From positions 248,001 to 312,000 of the forward strand of contig NZ_CAKLBU010000001.1 in assembly GCF_920984735.1 (NCBI RefSeq): a stretch of DNA of 64,000 nt. The letters are read 5' to 3'. The position numbers and the translations under genes were made by a program. This document shows positions 50,856-58,644 of this stretch, one piece after another. The notes beneath the pieces are model-generated. The model had not been told where the DNA came from. It worked only from the letters and a program-made list of their open reading frames with translations, and did not search any database. Within the stretch, counting starts at the first letter, position 1. Each line of letters starts with the position of its first letter. The DNA is from Pedobacter sp. Leaf250 (GTDB lineage Bacteria > Bacteroidota > Bacteroidia > Sphingobacteriales > Sphingobacteriaceae).

Positions 50856-53234
50856 ATGTTATACCCCGAAAATTGTTTAGAACGTTTAGGATTTTTAGAG
50901 ATAAGGCAACTGATTAGCAAGCATTGTTTAAGTCCGATGGGACAAGCAATGGTGCAAAAGATGCAAGTGATGAGTCGTTTTGACCAAATCGATAAATTTT
51001 TACGCCAAACCAACGAATTTAAAAGTATCCTGCAAAACCAGGAACCACTACAAATAAATACCTTTTTTGATATTAAATCACTTGTCGAAAAGATTAGAGT
51101 GGAGGGCACTTATCTTTTAGAAGATGAGTGGTTTCAGGTTTACACCTCTTTGCAAACTGTTTTTTCTGTATTGCGATTTTTTGAGGAAAGAGCAGAAGTG
51201 TATCCAACACTCGAGGCGCTCTTTGAACATTTGCCAATCGAAAAAAATATTTTACGCAAAATAGAAACAGTTATAGATGCAAAAGGAAAAATAAAGCCAA
51301 ATGCATCAAAAGATTTGCAGGAGATCACCTCGTCCATTTCAAAGGCAGAGCAAGATGTTCGTAAGCGAATGGATTCCATTTATAAACAAGCCATTGCCAA
51401 TAATTGGGTGGCCGATGGAAGTTTAACCATTCGCGATGGTAGAATGTGTATTCCTGTTTTGGCTGAAAATAAAAGAAAACTTAAAGGGTTTATCCATGAT
51501 GAATCGGCAACAGGGCAAACTGTATATATTGAGCCAGAAGAAGTTTTTACCTTGAATAATAAACTTCGCGATCTCGAATTTGATAAACGTAGGGAAATTA
51601 TTAAAATTTTAATTGCATTAACTGATGAATTGAGACCTTATTCACCATTATTGCTTTCCTATCATGGGTTTCTAACCAAGCTCGATTTTGTTAGGGCGAA
51701 GGCTTTATTTGCTTTAGATATTGAAGCCGAAATGCCTGGTTTGCTTAAAGAACCAAAAACTAAATTAATAAATGCAAGGCATCCATTGTTATCTATTTCC
51801 TTTGCAGCAGAGAAGAAAACGGTAACACCATTAAACATTCATATTGATGCCGAAACCCGTGTTGTTTTAGTATCTGGACCAAATGCCGGAGGAAAATCGG
51901 TTTGTATGAAAACGGTTGGGCTATTACAAATTATGCTGCAAACCGGTTTGTTAATTCCAGTAGATGCAAATAGTGAAGTAGGGATTTTCGAAAATATATT
52001 CGCCGATATTGGTGATGATCAATCGATAGAAAGTGATTTAAGTACTTATAGCGCCCACTTAAAAAAGATGCGTTATTTTGTAGAACATGCTTCGCCAAAA
52101 TCATTGGTTTTGATTGATGAATTTGGAACAGGCACCGATCCACAGTTTGGTGGCCCGATGGCCGAGGCGGTTTTGGAAGTACTGAACAATAAAAAAGTTC
52201 GAGGTGTAATTACCACGCACTATTCTAATTTAAAGCTATTTGCGGGGAACACACCAGGCTTAGAAAACGCATCAATGCTGTTTGATAACGCCAAAATGAA
52301 ACCATTGTATATTTTGGAAATGGGTAAACCCGGAAGTTCTTATGCCTTTGAGATTGCTCAAAACATTGGCTTGCCAAAAGAAGTGATTCAGCTGGCAAGA
52401 GAAAAAACGGGATCTAATCAAAACCGGGTTGATACCATGTTGGTTGATTTGGAACGTGAAAAGAAAACAATTTATGATGCCAAAGTTAGCCTGGCTAATC
52501 AACAAAATAAGGCCAAAAATTTAGTTGCCGAAAATGAAAAATTAAGGGCATTTCTGGATGAAAATCGGAGAGTCTTGATCAAGGAAGCAAAGCAGGAGGC
52601 GCAAAACATTATTAAAAATGCAAATAAACTTGTAGAAAATACCATTGCTGAAATTAAAGAAAAGCAGGCAGATAGAGCTGTAACTAAAGAGCTCCGTCAA
52701 ACTTTGCAGCAAGAATTGGTTAAAAACACTGTTCCAAAGGAGCGACCAAAACCTGCTCCGGTTGTTGTGGGTGGCGAAATTGTAATTGGCGATTGGGTAA
52801 AATTTACTGATAGTGAAACAACTGGACAAGTACTAGAAATTAACCGAAATGAATTGGTTTTAGCCATTGGCGATTTACGTTCGAACGTGAAAAAAAATCG
52901 TGTTCAAAAAATCAGTAATAAAGAAGCTAAGAAAGTAATCCAAAGTAGCGCAGGTTCATTTGCAGGAAGAATGAATGATGCTGTTTCAGGATTTAGAGCC
53001 GAATTGGATCTTCGTGGAAAACGAACAGAAGACGCTTTATTTGAAGTAGAAAAATATTTAGATAAAGCCATTATGCTTGGTTTTCCATCAATAAAACTGA
53101 TTCATGGAAAAGGCGATGGTATTCTGAGGAAAATGATTCGCGAATATTTGAGAAAGTATAGTCAGGTAAATAGGATGGAAGATGAACACGCTGATAGAGG
53201 TGGTGATGGGATAACCTATGTTTATTTAAATTAA
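50856..53234 (+). CDS. mutS2: MutS2-type ATPase with Smr domain
   Basis: A 792-residue protein. The clamp/lever region leads to the ABC-type ATPase with Walker A GPNAGGKS (about residue 347) and Walker B LVLIDEFGTGTDP; a coiled-coil and KOW-like part (ADRAV...GDWVKFTDSETTGQVLEI) lead to the C-terminal Smr nuclease domain with LDLRGKRTEDAL and LIHGKGDGILRKMI. There is no mismatch-recognition domain. In other bacteria MutS2 restrains recombination or rescues collided ribosomes; which one applies here is unknown. Confidence 0.95.
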   Translation: MLYPENCLERLGFLEIRQLISKHCLSPMGQAMVQKMQVMSRFDQIDKFLRQTNEFKSILQNQEPLQINTFFDIKSLVEKIRVEGTYLLEDEWFQVYTSLQTVFSVLRFFEERAEVYPTLEALFEHLPIEKNILRKIETVIDAKGKIKPNASKDLQEITSSISKAEQDVRKRMDSIYKQAIANNWVADGSLTIRDGRMCIPVLAENKRKLKGFIHDESATGQTVYIEPEEVFTLNNKLRDLEFDKRREIIKILIALTDELRPYSPLLLSYHGFLTKLDFVRAKALFALDIEAEMPGLLKEPKTKLINARHPLLSISFAAEKKTVTPLNIHIDAETRVVLVSGPNAGGKSVCMKTVGLLQIMLQTGLLIPVDANSEVGIFENIFADIGDDQSIESDLSTYSAHLKKMRYFVEHASPKSLVLIDEFGTGTDPQFGGPMAEAVLEVLNNKKVRGVITTHYSNLKLFAGNTPGLENASMLFDNAKMKPLYILEMGKPGSSYAFEIAQNIGLPKEVIQLAREKTGSNQNRVDTMLVDLEREKKTIYDAKVSLANQQNKAKNLVAENEKLRAFLDENRRVLIKEAKQEAQNIIKNANKLVENTIAEIKEKQADRAVTKELRQTLQQELVKNTVPKERPKPAPVVVGGEIVIGDWVKFTDSETTGQVLEINRNELVLAIGDLRSNVKKNRVQKISNKEAKKVIQSSAGSFAGRMNDAVSGFRAELDLRGKRTEDALFEVEKYLDKAIMLGFPSIKLIHGKGDGILRKMIREYLRKYSQVNRMEDEHADRGGDGITYVYLN

Positions 53235-53412
53235 AATCACTAATTAAGTGGTGTAGTCTTACAAAACAGATAGTGTTTTATTAATTGCGATAGGATTAGC
53301 CAATCGTCATCCTCGCCTATGCGGAATTTTTAATCGCTGAAGATTGCAGTTAATAGTTTAGAAGTAGGGGCTTCGGTATAATATCAATCGGAATTAGATT
53401 AATAGCAAGAAA
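53235..53412. other. intergenic stretch with nothing recognised
   Basis: Spacer between mutS2 and the small Cys-rich gene on the other strand. No hairpin terminator, ORF or repeat could be supported. Confidence 0.5.
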
Positions 53413-53577
53413 CTATTTTTTCTTATTTCCTGGGCATTTTTTGCAGCGTTTACCTTTTTTAAATTTCTCACAACATTTCTTATGTTCAGCTGTGCAGCTA
53501 AGAATAAAACCCATCCCTTTTTGAAATTCAGGATCGGTAGGTAGGATATAACTATTTTCTTCTCTCTCGTAAATCAT
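53413..53577 (-). CDS. 54-residue Cys/Lys-rich small protein
   Basis: A short gene from ATG 53577 to TAG 53413. The product has no signal peptide and ends in a basic tail with five cysteines: SCTAEHKKCCEKFKKG then RCKKCPGNKKK. The CxxC and CC pairs suggest a small zinc-ribbon-like or metal-binding protein. A good -7 box (TACCTTTG) lies 7 bases before the ATG, which supports a real gene in an otherwise empty 470-base gap. Function unknown. Confidence 0.6.
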   Translation of the reverse strand: MIYEREENSYILPTDPEFQKGMGFILSCTAEHKKCCEKFKKGKRCKKCPGNKKK

Positions 53578-53584
53578 TGCTGTA

Positions 53585-53592
53585 CAAAGGTA
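53585..53592 (-). promoter_or_regulatory. -7 box (TACCTTTG) of the small Cys-rich gene
   Basis: TACCTTTG on the minus strand fits TAnnTTTG and ends 7 bases before the ATG; the mRNA would be nearly leaderless. Confidence 0.5.
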
Positions 53593-53705
53593 AGCCTTGT
53601 TTAGATCAATTCCAATTAATTTAAGCCTTTAGAGATTTAAACTCTATTTATGTTGGCGTTTTATCGGCAATTTGTAAATTAGCGAACTAACCAAAAATTC
53701 ATAAA

Positions 53706-54407
53706 ATGATAAATAAAGTAGTATCAGATGCTGAAGAAGCAATTAAAGATATTTCAGATGGTGCAACGCTCATGCTTGGTGGTTTTGGTCTTTGCGGTAT
53801 CCCCGAAAATTGTATTAATGCTTTGGTTGCCAAAAATGTAAAGAATTTAACTTGCATATCGAATAACGCTGGAGTAGACGATTTTGGAATCGGATTAATG
53901 CTAAAGCAACGACAGGTAAAAAAAATGATTTCCTCTTACGTAGGCGAAAATGCCGAATTCGAGCGGCAATTACTAAGCGGCGAATTGGAAGTAGATTTAA
54001 TTCCGCAAGGAACTTTAGCTACACGATGTTTAGCTGCTGGATATGGTATGCCTGCAATTTTTACTCCAGCTGGCGTAGGTACGGAGGTTGCCGAAGGCAA
54101 GGAAATTAGAAATTTTGATGGAAAAGATTATTTAATGGAATATGCTTTCGATGCTGATTTTGCAATTGTAAAAGCTTGGAAAGGGGATACTGCAGGTAAT
54201 TTAATTTTTAGATCGACCAGTAGAAATTTTAATCCAGTGATGGCAATGGCTGGCAAAGTGACCATTGCTGAAGTAGAAGAATTAGTTGAGGCGGGTGAAC
54301 TAGATCCAGACTATATTCATACACCTGGAATTTATGTACATCGAATTTTTCAGGGTAAAAATTACGAGAAAAGGATAGAGCAAAGAACGGTTAGGAAGAA
54401 TATTTGA
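53706..54407 (+). CDS. scoA: 3-oxoacid CoA-transferase subunit A
   Basis: A 233-residue alpha subunit of the succinyl-CoA:3-ketoacid CoA-transferase type, which moves CoA between succinyl-CoA and acetoacetate. The start region [21 protein letters not shown] and [15 protein letters not shown] match the subunit A signature; [25 protein letters not shown] lies in the C-terminal part. Subunit B is encoded 440 bases downstream, with a four-helix-bundle gene between them. Confidence 0.94.
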   Translation: MINKVVSDAEEAIKDISDGATLMLGGFGLCGIPENCINALVAKNVKNLTCISNNAGVDDFGIGLMLKQRQVKKMISSYVGENAEFERQLLSGELEVDLIPQGTLATRCLAAGYGMPAIFTPAGVGTEVAEGKEIRNFDGKDYLMEYAFDADFAIVKAWKGDTAGNLIFRSTSRNFNPVMAMAGKVTIAEVEELVEAGELDPDYIHTPGIYVHRIFQGKNYEKRIEQRTVRKNI

Positions 54408-54455
54408 TTAATTTGTAAATGTGATAATTAGCTAATTCTGCTCTAAACCAAAAAC

Positions 54456-54818
54456 ATGGATGATAATAAAATAAATGAAAATCTTATTGTGAAATTAAGC
54501 TTTGATTTTTCTTTATTAATAATTGACTTTGCTGAAAATTTAGAACAAAGGAGAAAGTTTGTTATTTCAAATCAATTATTGAAATCGGGAACAAGTATTG
54601 GAGCCAATATATGGGAGGCTCAAAATGCAGAGAGCAAAGCCGATTTTATACATAAAATGAAGATTTCTGCAAAAGAGTGTGAAGAAACTAAATATTGGCT
54701 TTTATTGTGCAAACATTCAAGTCAATATCCAAATAGTGATAAATTACTTGAAAAAATAGAAATTTTACAAAAAGTGTTGAATAAAATCATTTCTACATCT
54801 AAACGATTAATTGGCTAA
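54456..54818 (+). CDS. four-helix-bundle (S23/IVP-type) protein
   Basis: A 120-residue helical protein of the family first seen inside 23S rRNA intervening sequences: KSGTSIGANIWEAQNAESKADFIHKM and ECEETKYWLLL are the family motifs. Such genes occur scattered in Bacteroidota genomes and may bind RNA. Here it is inserted between scoA and scoB; short CTAAT-rich words (AGCTAATT-like) flank it on both sides, consistent with an inserted unit. Its function is unknown. Confidence 0.9.
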   Translation: MDDNKINENLIVKLSFDFSLLIIDFAENLEQRRKFVISNQLLKSGTSIGANIWEAQNAESKADFIHKMKISAKECEETKYWLLLCKHSSQYPNSDKLLEKIEILQKVLNKIISTSKRLIG

Positions 54819-54847
54819 TCAGCTAATTATCTAATCAACTAATTAAT

Positions 54848-55507
54848 ATGTTTACAAAAGAAGAAATAGCGCAACGTATAGCGCAAGAAATAAAAGATGG
54901 TTACTATGTTAATTTAGGCATTGGAATACCAACTTTGGTGGCCAATTATATTCCAAAGGGAATTGATGTGGTTTTACAATCAGAAAATGGATTGCTCGGA
55001 ATGGGCCCATTTCCATTTGAAGGAGAAGAAGATGCCGATTTAATTAATGCCGGCAAGCAAACCATTACCACATTGCCCGGCTCATCCATTTTCGATTCGG
55101 CCATGAGCTTTGGAATGATTAGAGCACAAAAAGTTGATCTTACAATCCTTGGAGCTATGGAAGTTTCGGAAAATGGCGATATTGCAAATTGGAAAATTCC
55201 TGGAAAAATGGTGAAGGGAATGGGGGGCGCTATGGATCTGGTTGCCTCTGCAAAAAACATCATTGTTGCCATGCAACATGTAAATAAAGCTGGCGAGAGT
55301 AAGCTACTTTCTCAATGTACGCTTCCACTAACTGGCGTAAAATGTATTAAAAAAATCGTTACCGAACTGGCTGTGTTGGATATATTACCAGAAGGTGGCT
55401 TTAAACTTTTAGAACGTGCTCCAGGGGTAAGTGTCGATTTTATCAAACAATCTACTGCAGGGAAATTAATCGTTGATGGTGAAATCCCTGAAATGCAGTT
55501 GAATTAA
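54848..55507 (+). CDS. scoB: 3-oxoacid CoA-transferase subunit B
   Basis: A 219-residue beta subunit. The catalytic Glu lies in QSENGLLGMGP (Glu46), which forms the glutamyl-CoA thioester intermediate; VNLGIGIPTLVANYIP and the MVKGMGGAMDL loop are conserved. It works with ScoA in ketone-body or branched-chain catabolism. It starts 29 bases after the inserted gene and is followed by a strong terminator. Confidence 0.95.
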   Translation: MFTKEEIAQRIAQEIKDGYYVNLGIGIPTLVANYIPKGIDVVLQSENGLLGMGPFPFEGEEDADLINAGKQTITTLPGSSIFDSAMSFGMIRAQKVDLTILGAMEVSENGDIANWKIPGKMVKGMGGAMDLVASAKNIIVAMQHVNKAGESKLLSQCTLPLTGVKCIKKIVTELAVLDILPEGGFKLLERAPGVSVDFIKQSTAGKLIVDGEIPEMQLN

Positions 55508-55547
55508 AAAAAGGGTCAAGTTATTTTAAAAACTTGACCCTTTTTTT
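55506..55547. terminator. strong bidirectional terminator between scoB and udk
   Basis: A 17-bp perfect stem (55506-55522 with 55531-55547), 8-base loop, long A- and T-runs; core GGGTCAAGTT. Confidence 0.9.
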
Positions 55548-55558
55548 ATGTAATACTT

Positions 55559-56209
55559 CTAGTTAATATCAACCAGAATGCTGTTTCTTAAGTCATTTGA
55601 AATATCCTCTGTTATAGCGATTATTTCATCTGGTTCGTTGGTATTATTCATTATCACCTTGTGGCACTGTTCCCTGTATGGCAATAAATATTCTTTATAT
55701 GCCGGCACCACGTGATTGTGCCATTTATAAAGTACATCATCTTCCGGATATCCACGTTCTAAACCATCTCGTTTTATACGGCGATCCAAAGCAACTTGCT
55801 CATCAGCATCAACAAAAATAGTATGATCTAATAATGCTGCGATTTCTTTGAAGTGTAAAATGAAAAGTCCTTCGACAATGATGATTGGAGCTGATTTAAT
55901 TTCCAGAATTTTCACAACTGCAAGCGGATTATTGAAATTGTATTCTTTCTTATAAACTACCTCTCCACTGGTTAATTGTTTAATGTCTCTTAAAAACTGT
56001 TCGCTATCAATAGTCGATGGAAGATCAAAATTGTACAATTTGTTTTCTTCTTGAGTCATGTCTCCAGCAGGGATGTAATAATCATCCTGCGACACTAAAG
56101 TAACTTCGTCTTGTTTAAAATGATGTAAAAAGCAGTTTAAGAAAAATGTTTTACCAGATCCGCTACCGCCAGCAATACCAATTATGAATGGCTTTTTATT
56201 CAAACTCAT
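55559..56209 (-). CDS. udk: uridine kinase
   Basis: A 216-residue P-loop kinase that phosphorylates uridine (and cytidine) in pyrimidine salvage. Walker A is GIAGGSGSGKTFF, with SQDDYYIP, NFDLPSTID and the arginine-rich RRIKRDGLERGY lid. Its ATG overlaps the stop of the LysM gene by 4 bases (ATGA), so translation of both is coupled. Confidence 0.94.
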   Translation of the reverse strand: MSLNKKPFIIGIAGGSGSGKTFFLNCFLHHFKQDEVTLVSQDDYYIPAGDMTQEENKLYNFDLPSTIDSEQFLRDIKQLTSGEVVYKKEYNFNNPLAVVKILEIKSAPIIIVEGLFILHFKEIAALLDHTIFVDADEQVALDRRIKRDGLERGYPEDDVLYKWHNHVVPAYKEYLLPYREQCHKVIMNNTNEPDEIIAITEDISNDLRNSILVDIN

Positions 56210-57726
56210 TGAGCACTATATGTTAAATTACAGAAAAAACGCTTGTCTAAAGCTCCTAATGAATCAGCTACAGCTTTAGTCATTACAATAATAACATCTT
56301 TTGTGGATTCGTTCTCTGTAAATTTACCAACAACTTTTGCGAATGTTGTTTTATTAGTCATCGGATTGGTAATTTTAATCACCCTTCCAACAGGAGCCGT
56401 ACGGTGCAAAACCAACATTTTCGATCCGTCTAGGTCGGCATCGGCAATCCAAACAGCAGCACCTTTTTCTTCTATCTGACTCAAGCCATATACACTTGGG
56501 TCACGACGAAGTTTTGGGTCTTTTACCATTGTGCTATCTGGCTCATTCTGCTGATCTTCTTTCGAAGCATCATTCACCGATTTAGGTTGAGGAGGTTTTG
56601 GGATAATTAATTTCTGATCAACTTTAATTGAGTTATCATTTAACTTATTCGCCGCTCTAATTTGGTAAGCGGTTAAATTATACTTCTTTGCAATGCTGAA
56701 AATATTCTCACCAGTAGCTACAGTATGAATAAAGCTTTCATCTTTCGATGGTGAAACCGGAGTTTCCTTTACGGGTTCTGCTTGTTTTTCTTTTGGAACT
56801 TCAACTTCTGCAATAATTCCACCTGGCACTTTTAAAACCTGACCAATTGTAATTGCATTATCTGGTAAATTATTTAGTTTACGCAATTGATAAGCGGTAA
56901 TTCCATATTGTTTCGCTACCGTGAAAATTGTTTCATTACGCAAAACGGTATGTGTGCCTGCAGCATCTGGAGTTTTTACTGTCTCTGTTGGAGTTTGCTC
57001 TGCAGCACTTATTACCTTATTTTCATCAACATTTTTTGTGGCAGGAATTTTCAGTTTCTGTCCAATACGAAGATTGTTATTCGAAAGATTATTGGCTTTC
57101 TTCACTTCTTCAACCGTGGTGCCATATTTTTCGGCTATTTTACCTAAAAACTCTTTCGGAGCAACCGTGTGCTCAATCATGGTTTGATCTGTAACTGTAT
57201 TTTCTGAAGGAGCAGTAATTACTGTTTTGGTGGTCTGAGCAGGTTCGATAACGTTCGTTGGTGTTTCAGTATTGTTCTTTATAGCGATTTTTAAAACCTG
57301 ACCAATGCTTAAATTATTTCCAGTTAAGTTATTTAATCTTTTAATTTCATTGATGGTAGTTCCATACTTTTCAGCAAGCATGTTTAAGTTTTCTTTGGCC
57401 TTAACAATGTGCTCAATAATGCCTCCATCTTTACCAGAAGAAACAGGGGCCGGAATATTTGTTGTTCCCCATGGGATATTGGTTGGAACTTTTATAACCA
57501 CGCCAACCTGAAGATATTTGTTGTCGTTATAAGCCATGATATCCTTTGGAGAAACGTTATATCTTCTTCCAACAGAATAATAAGTGTCTTTGGCTACAAT
57601 TTGATGAACGATAAGTTTCTTTCCATTGTTATTTTCAACCCCGATAGAATCTCTACTTGTGTTTGCTTTAGCATTTGCAATGTTCAGGGCAAATAGAACA
57701 AAAGCAGATAAATATATTTTGTGCAT
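56206..57726 (-). CDS. five-LysM peptidoglycan-binding protein with RlpA-like C-terminal domain
   Basis: A 506-residue secreted protein: signal peptide (to about residue 20), then five LysM repeats, each of about 45 residues with the IAxKYGTTxxEIxxLN pattern (starting near residues 40, 107, 185, 260 and 335), linked by Thr/Pro/Glu-rich spacers. The last 100 residues (VLHRTAPVGRVIKITNP, AKVVGKF) resemble the RlpA double-psi beta-barrel of septal lytic transglycosylases, without a visible catalytic Asp-rich core. It probably binds and perhaps modifies the cell wall. Upstream gene of an operon with udk. Confidence 0.88.
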   Translation of the reverse strand: MHKIYLSAFVLFALNIANAKANTSRDSIGVENNNGKKLIVHQIVAKDTYYSVGRRYNVSPKDIMAYNDNKYLQVGVVIKVPTNIPWGTTNIPAPVSSGKDGGIIEHIVKAKENLNMLAEKYGTTINEIKRLNNLTGNNLSIGQVLKIAIKNNTETPTNVIEPAQTTKTVITAPSENTVTDQTMIEHTVAPKEFLGKIAEKYGTTVEEVKKANNLSNNNLRIGQKLKIPATKNVDENKVISAAEQTPTETVKTPDAAGTHTVLRNETIFTVAKQYGITAYQLRKLNNLPDNAITIGQVLKVPGGIIAEVEVPKEKQAEPVKETPVSPSKDESFIHTVATGENIFSIAKKYNLTAYQIRAANKLNDNSIKVDQKLIIPKPPQPKSVNDASKEDQQNEPDSTMVKDPKLRRDPSVYGLSQIEEKGAAVWIADADLDGSKMLVLHRTAPVGRVIKITNPMTNKTTFAKVVGKFTENESTKDVIIVMTKAVADSLGALDKRFFCNLTYSAQ

Positions 57727-58008
57727 TTATTTTCTATAAATTTCTTAGTCAAAGGAAGCAATTATACGAATAAAATATTTAACCATATGGAGGTAATCAT
57801 CCAGTTTTTGAGTAAAATATAATGACTTTATCTCAAAAAAATGTTCATAATATTCATATACAATATCTTGCGAAAAGATTCAATTGGCTTCTTATTGATT
57901 AATAAACGCACTAATAAATAAGGTATTGTATAGCATGAAATTTAGATTAAAACATTTGCAAATTTGAGTTGTTACGTACACATTAAAATCACATAAATAT
58001 TAATAAAA

Positions 58009-58488
58009 ATGGACGCTAAGGAAATAAGCTTAAACGAAAAAGAAGTAAAACCAGTAGTTGATCTTTTGAACGATTATTTGGCAAATTATCACATTCATTA
58101 TCAAAAATTAAGAGGTTGCCATTGGAATATAAAAGGTCAGAATTTTTTTACACTTCATGTTAAATTTGAGGAGTTGTATACAAACGCACAACTTACAATT
58201 GATGAAATTGCCGAGCGTGTTTTAACTTTAGGTAAACCACCACATAGCCGTTTTGCCGATTATATTAAAGAATCGCAAATTAAAGAAATTGATACTATTG
58301 GCATGAAAGATTTAGATATGGTTGATGCCGTTTTGGATGATATGGCAAAACTTATCGAAATTGAAAGAGAACTTTTAGAAGCTACTGATAAAGCTGGCGA
58401 TGATGGTTCAAACGATATGGTTAACCGATTTATGCAGTTTAAAGAGAAAAACACTTGGATGTTGAGATCTTTTGCAGGAAAAAAATAA
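58009..58488 (+). CDS. dps: Dps family DNA-binding/ferritin-like protein
   Basis: A 159-residue ferritin-like protein that forms 12-mers, oxidises Fe(II) with hydrogen peroxide and protects DNA. The inter-subunit ferroxidase ligands are in GCHWNIKGQNFFTLHVKFEELYT and IDEIAERVLTLG. No long basic N-terminal tail is present, so DNA binding may be weak. Monocistronic; a 280-base AT-rich leader region precedes it. Confidence 0.94.
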   Translation: MDAKEISLNEKEVKPVVDLLNDYLANYHIHYQKLRGCHWNIKGQNFFTLHVKFEELYTNAQLTIDEIAERVLTLGKPPHSRFADYIKESQIKEIDTIGMKDLDMVDAVLDDMAKLIEIERELLEATDKAGDDGSNDMVNRFMQFKEKNTWMLRSFAGKK

Positions 58489-58630
58489 GGATATCAGGTT
58501 AAGGTTAAGGTTAAGGCTGAAATCAAGATTGAAGTTCTAAATAACATCTTGTAAAGTCCCAACCTTGATCTCGACCTTGATCCAAATCTCAACCTCAGAC
58601 TTATTCTCAGCCTCAATCTAATTACATTTT
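58489..58630 (+). repeat. degenerate AAGGTT/AACCTT repeat tract between dps and ubiD
   Basis: The 5' part repeats GGTTAAGGTTAAGG-like words and the 3' part repeats their rough complements (AACCTTGATCTCGACCTTGA), so the tract can fold into an imperfect long hairpin. No coding potential. Confidence 0.55.
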
Positions 58631-58633
58631 CTC

Positions 58634-58641
58634 TATCTTTG
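58634..58641 (+). promoter_or_regulatory. -7 box (TATCTTTG) of the UbiD gene
   Basis: TATCTTTG fits TAnnTTTG and ends only 3 bases before the ATG at 58645, so the transcript should begin at or inside the start codon region (leaderless) or the true start lies elsewhere. Confidence 0.5.
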
Positions 58642-58644
58642 GGC

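Noticed and set aside
56243-57696. Several 60-95-residue plus-strand ORFs opposite the LysM gene
   Set aside because: They lie antisense to repeated LysM codons and have no start context, promoter box or recognisable domain.
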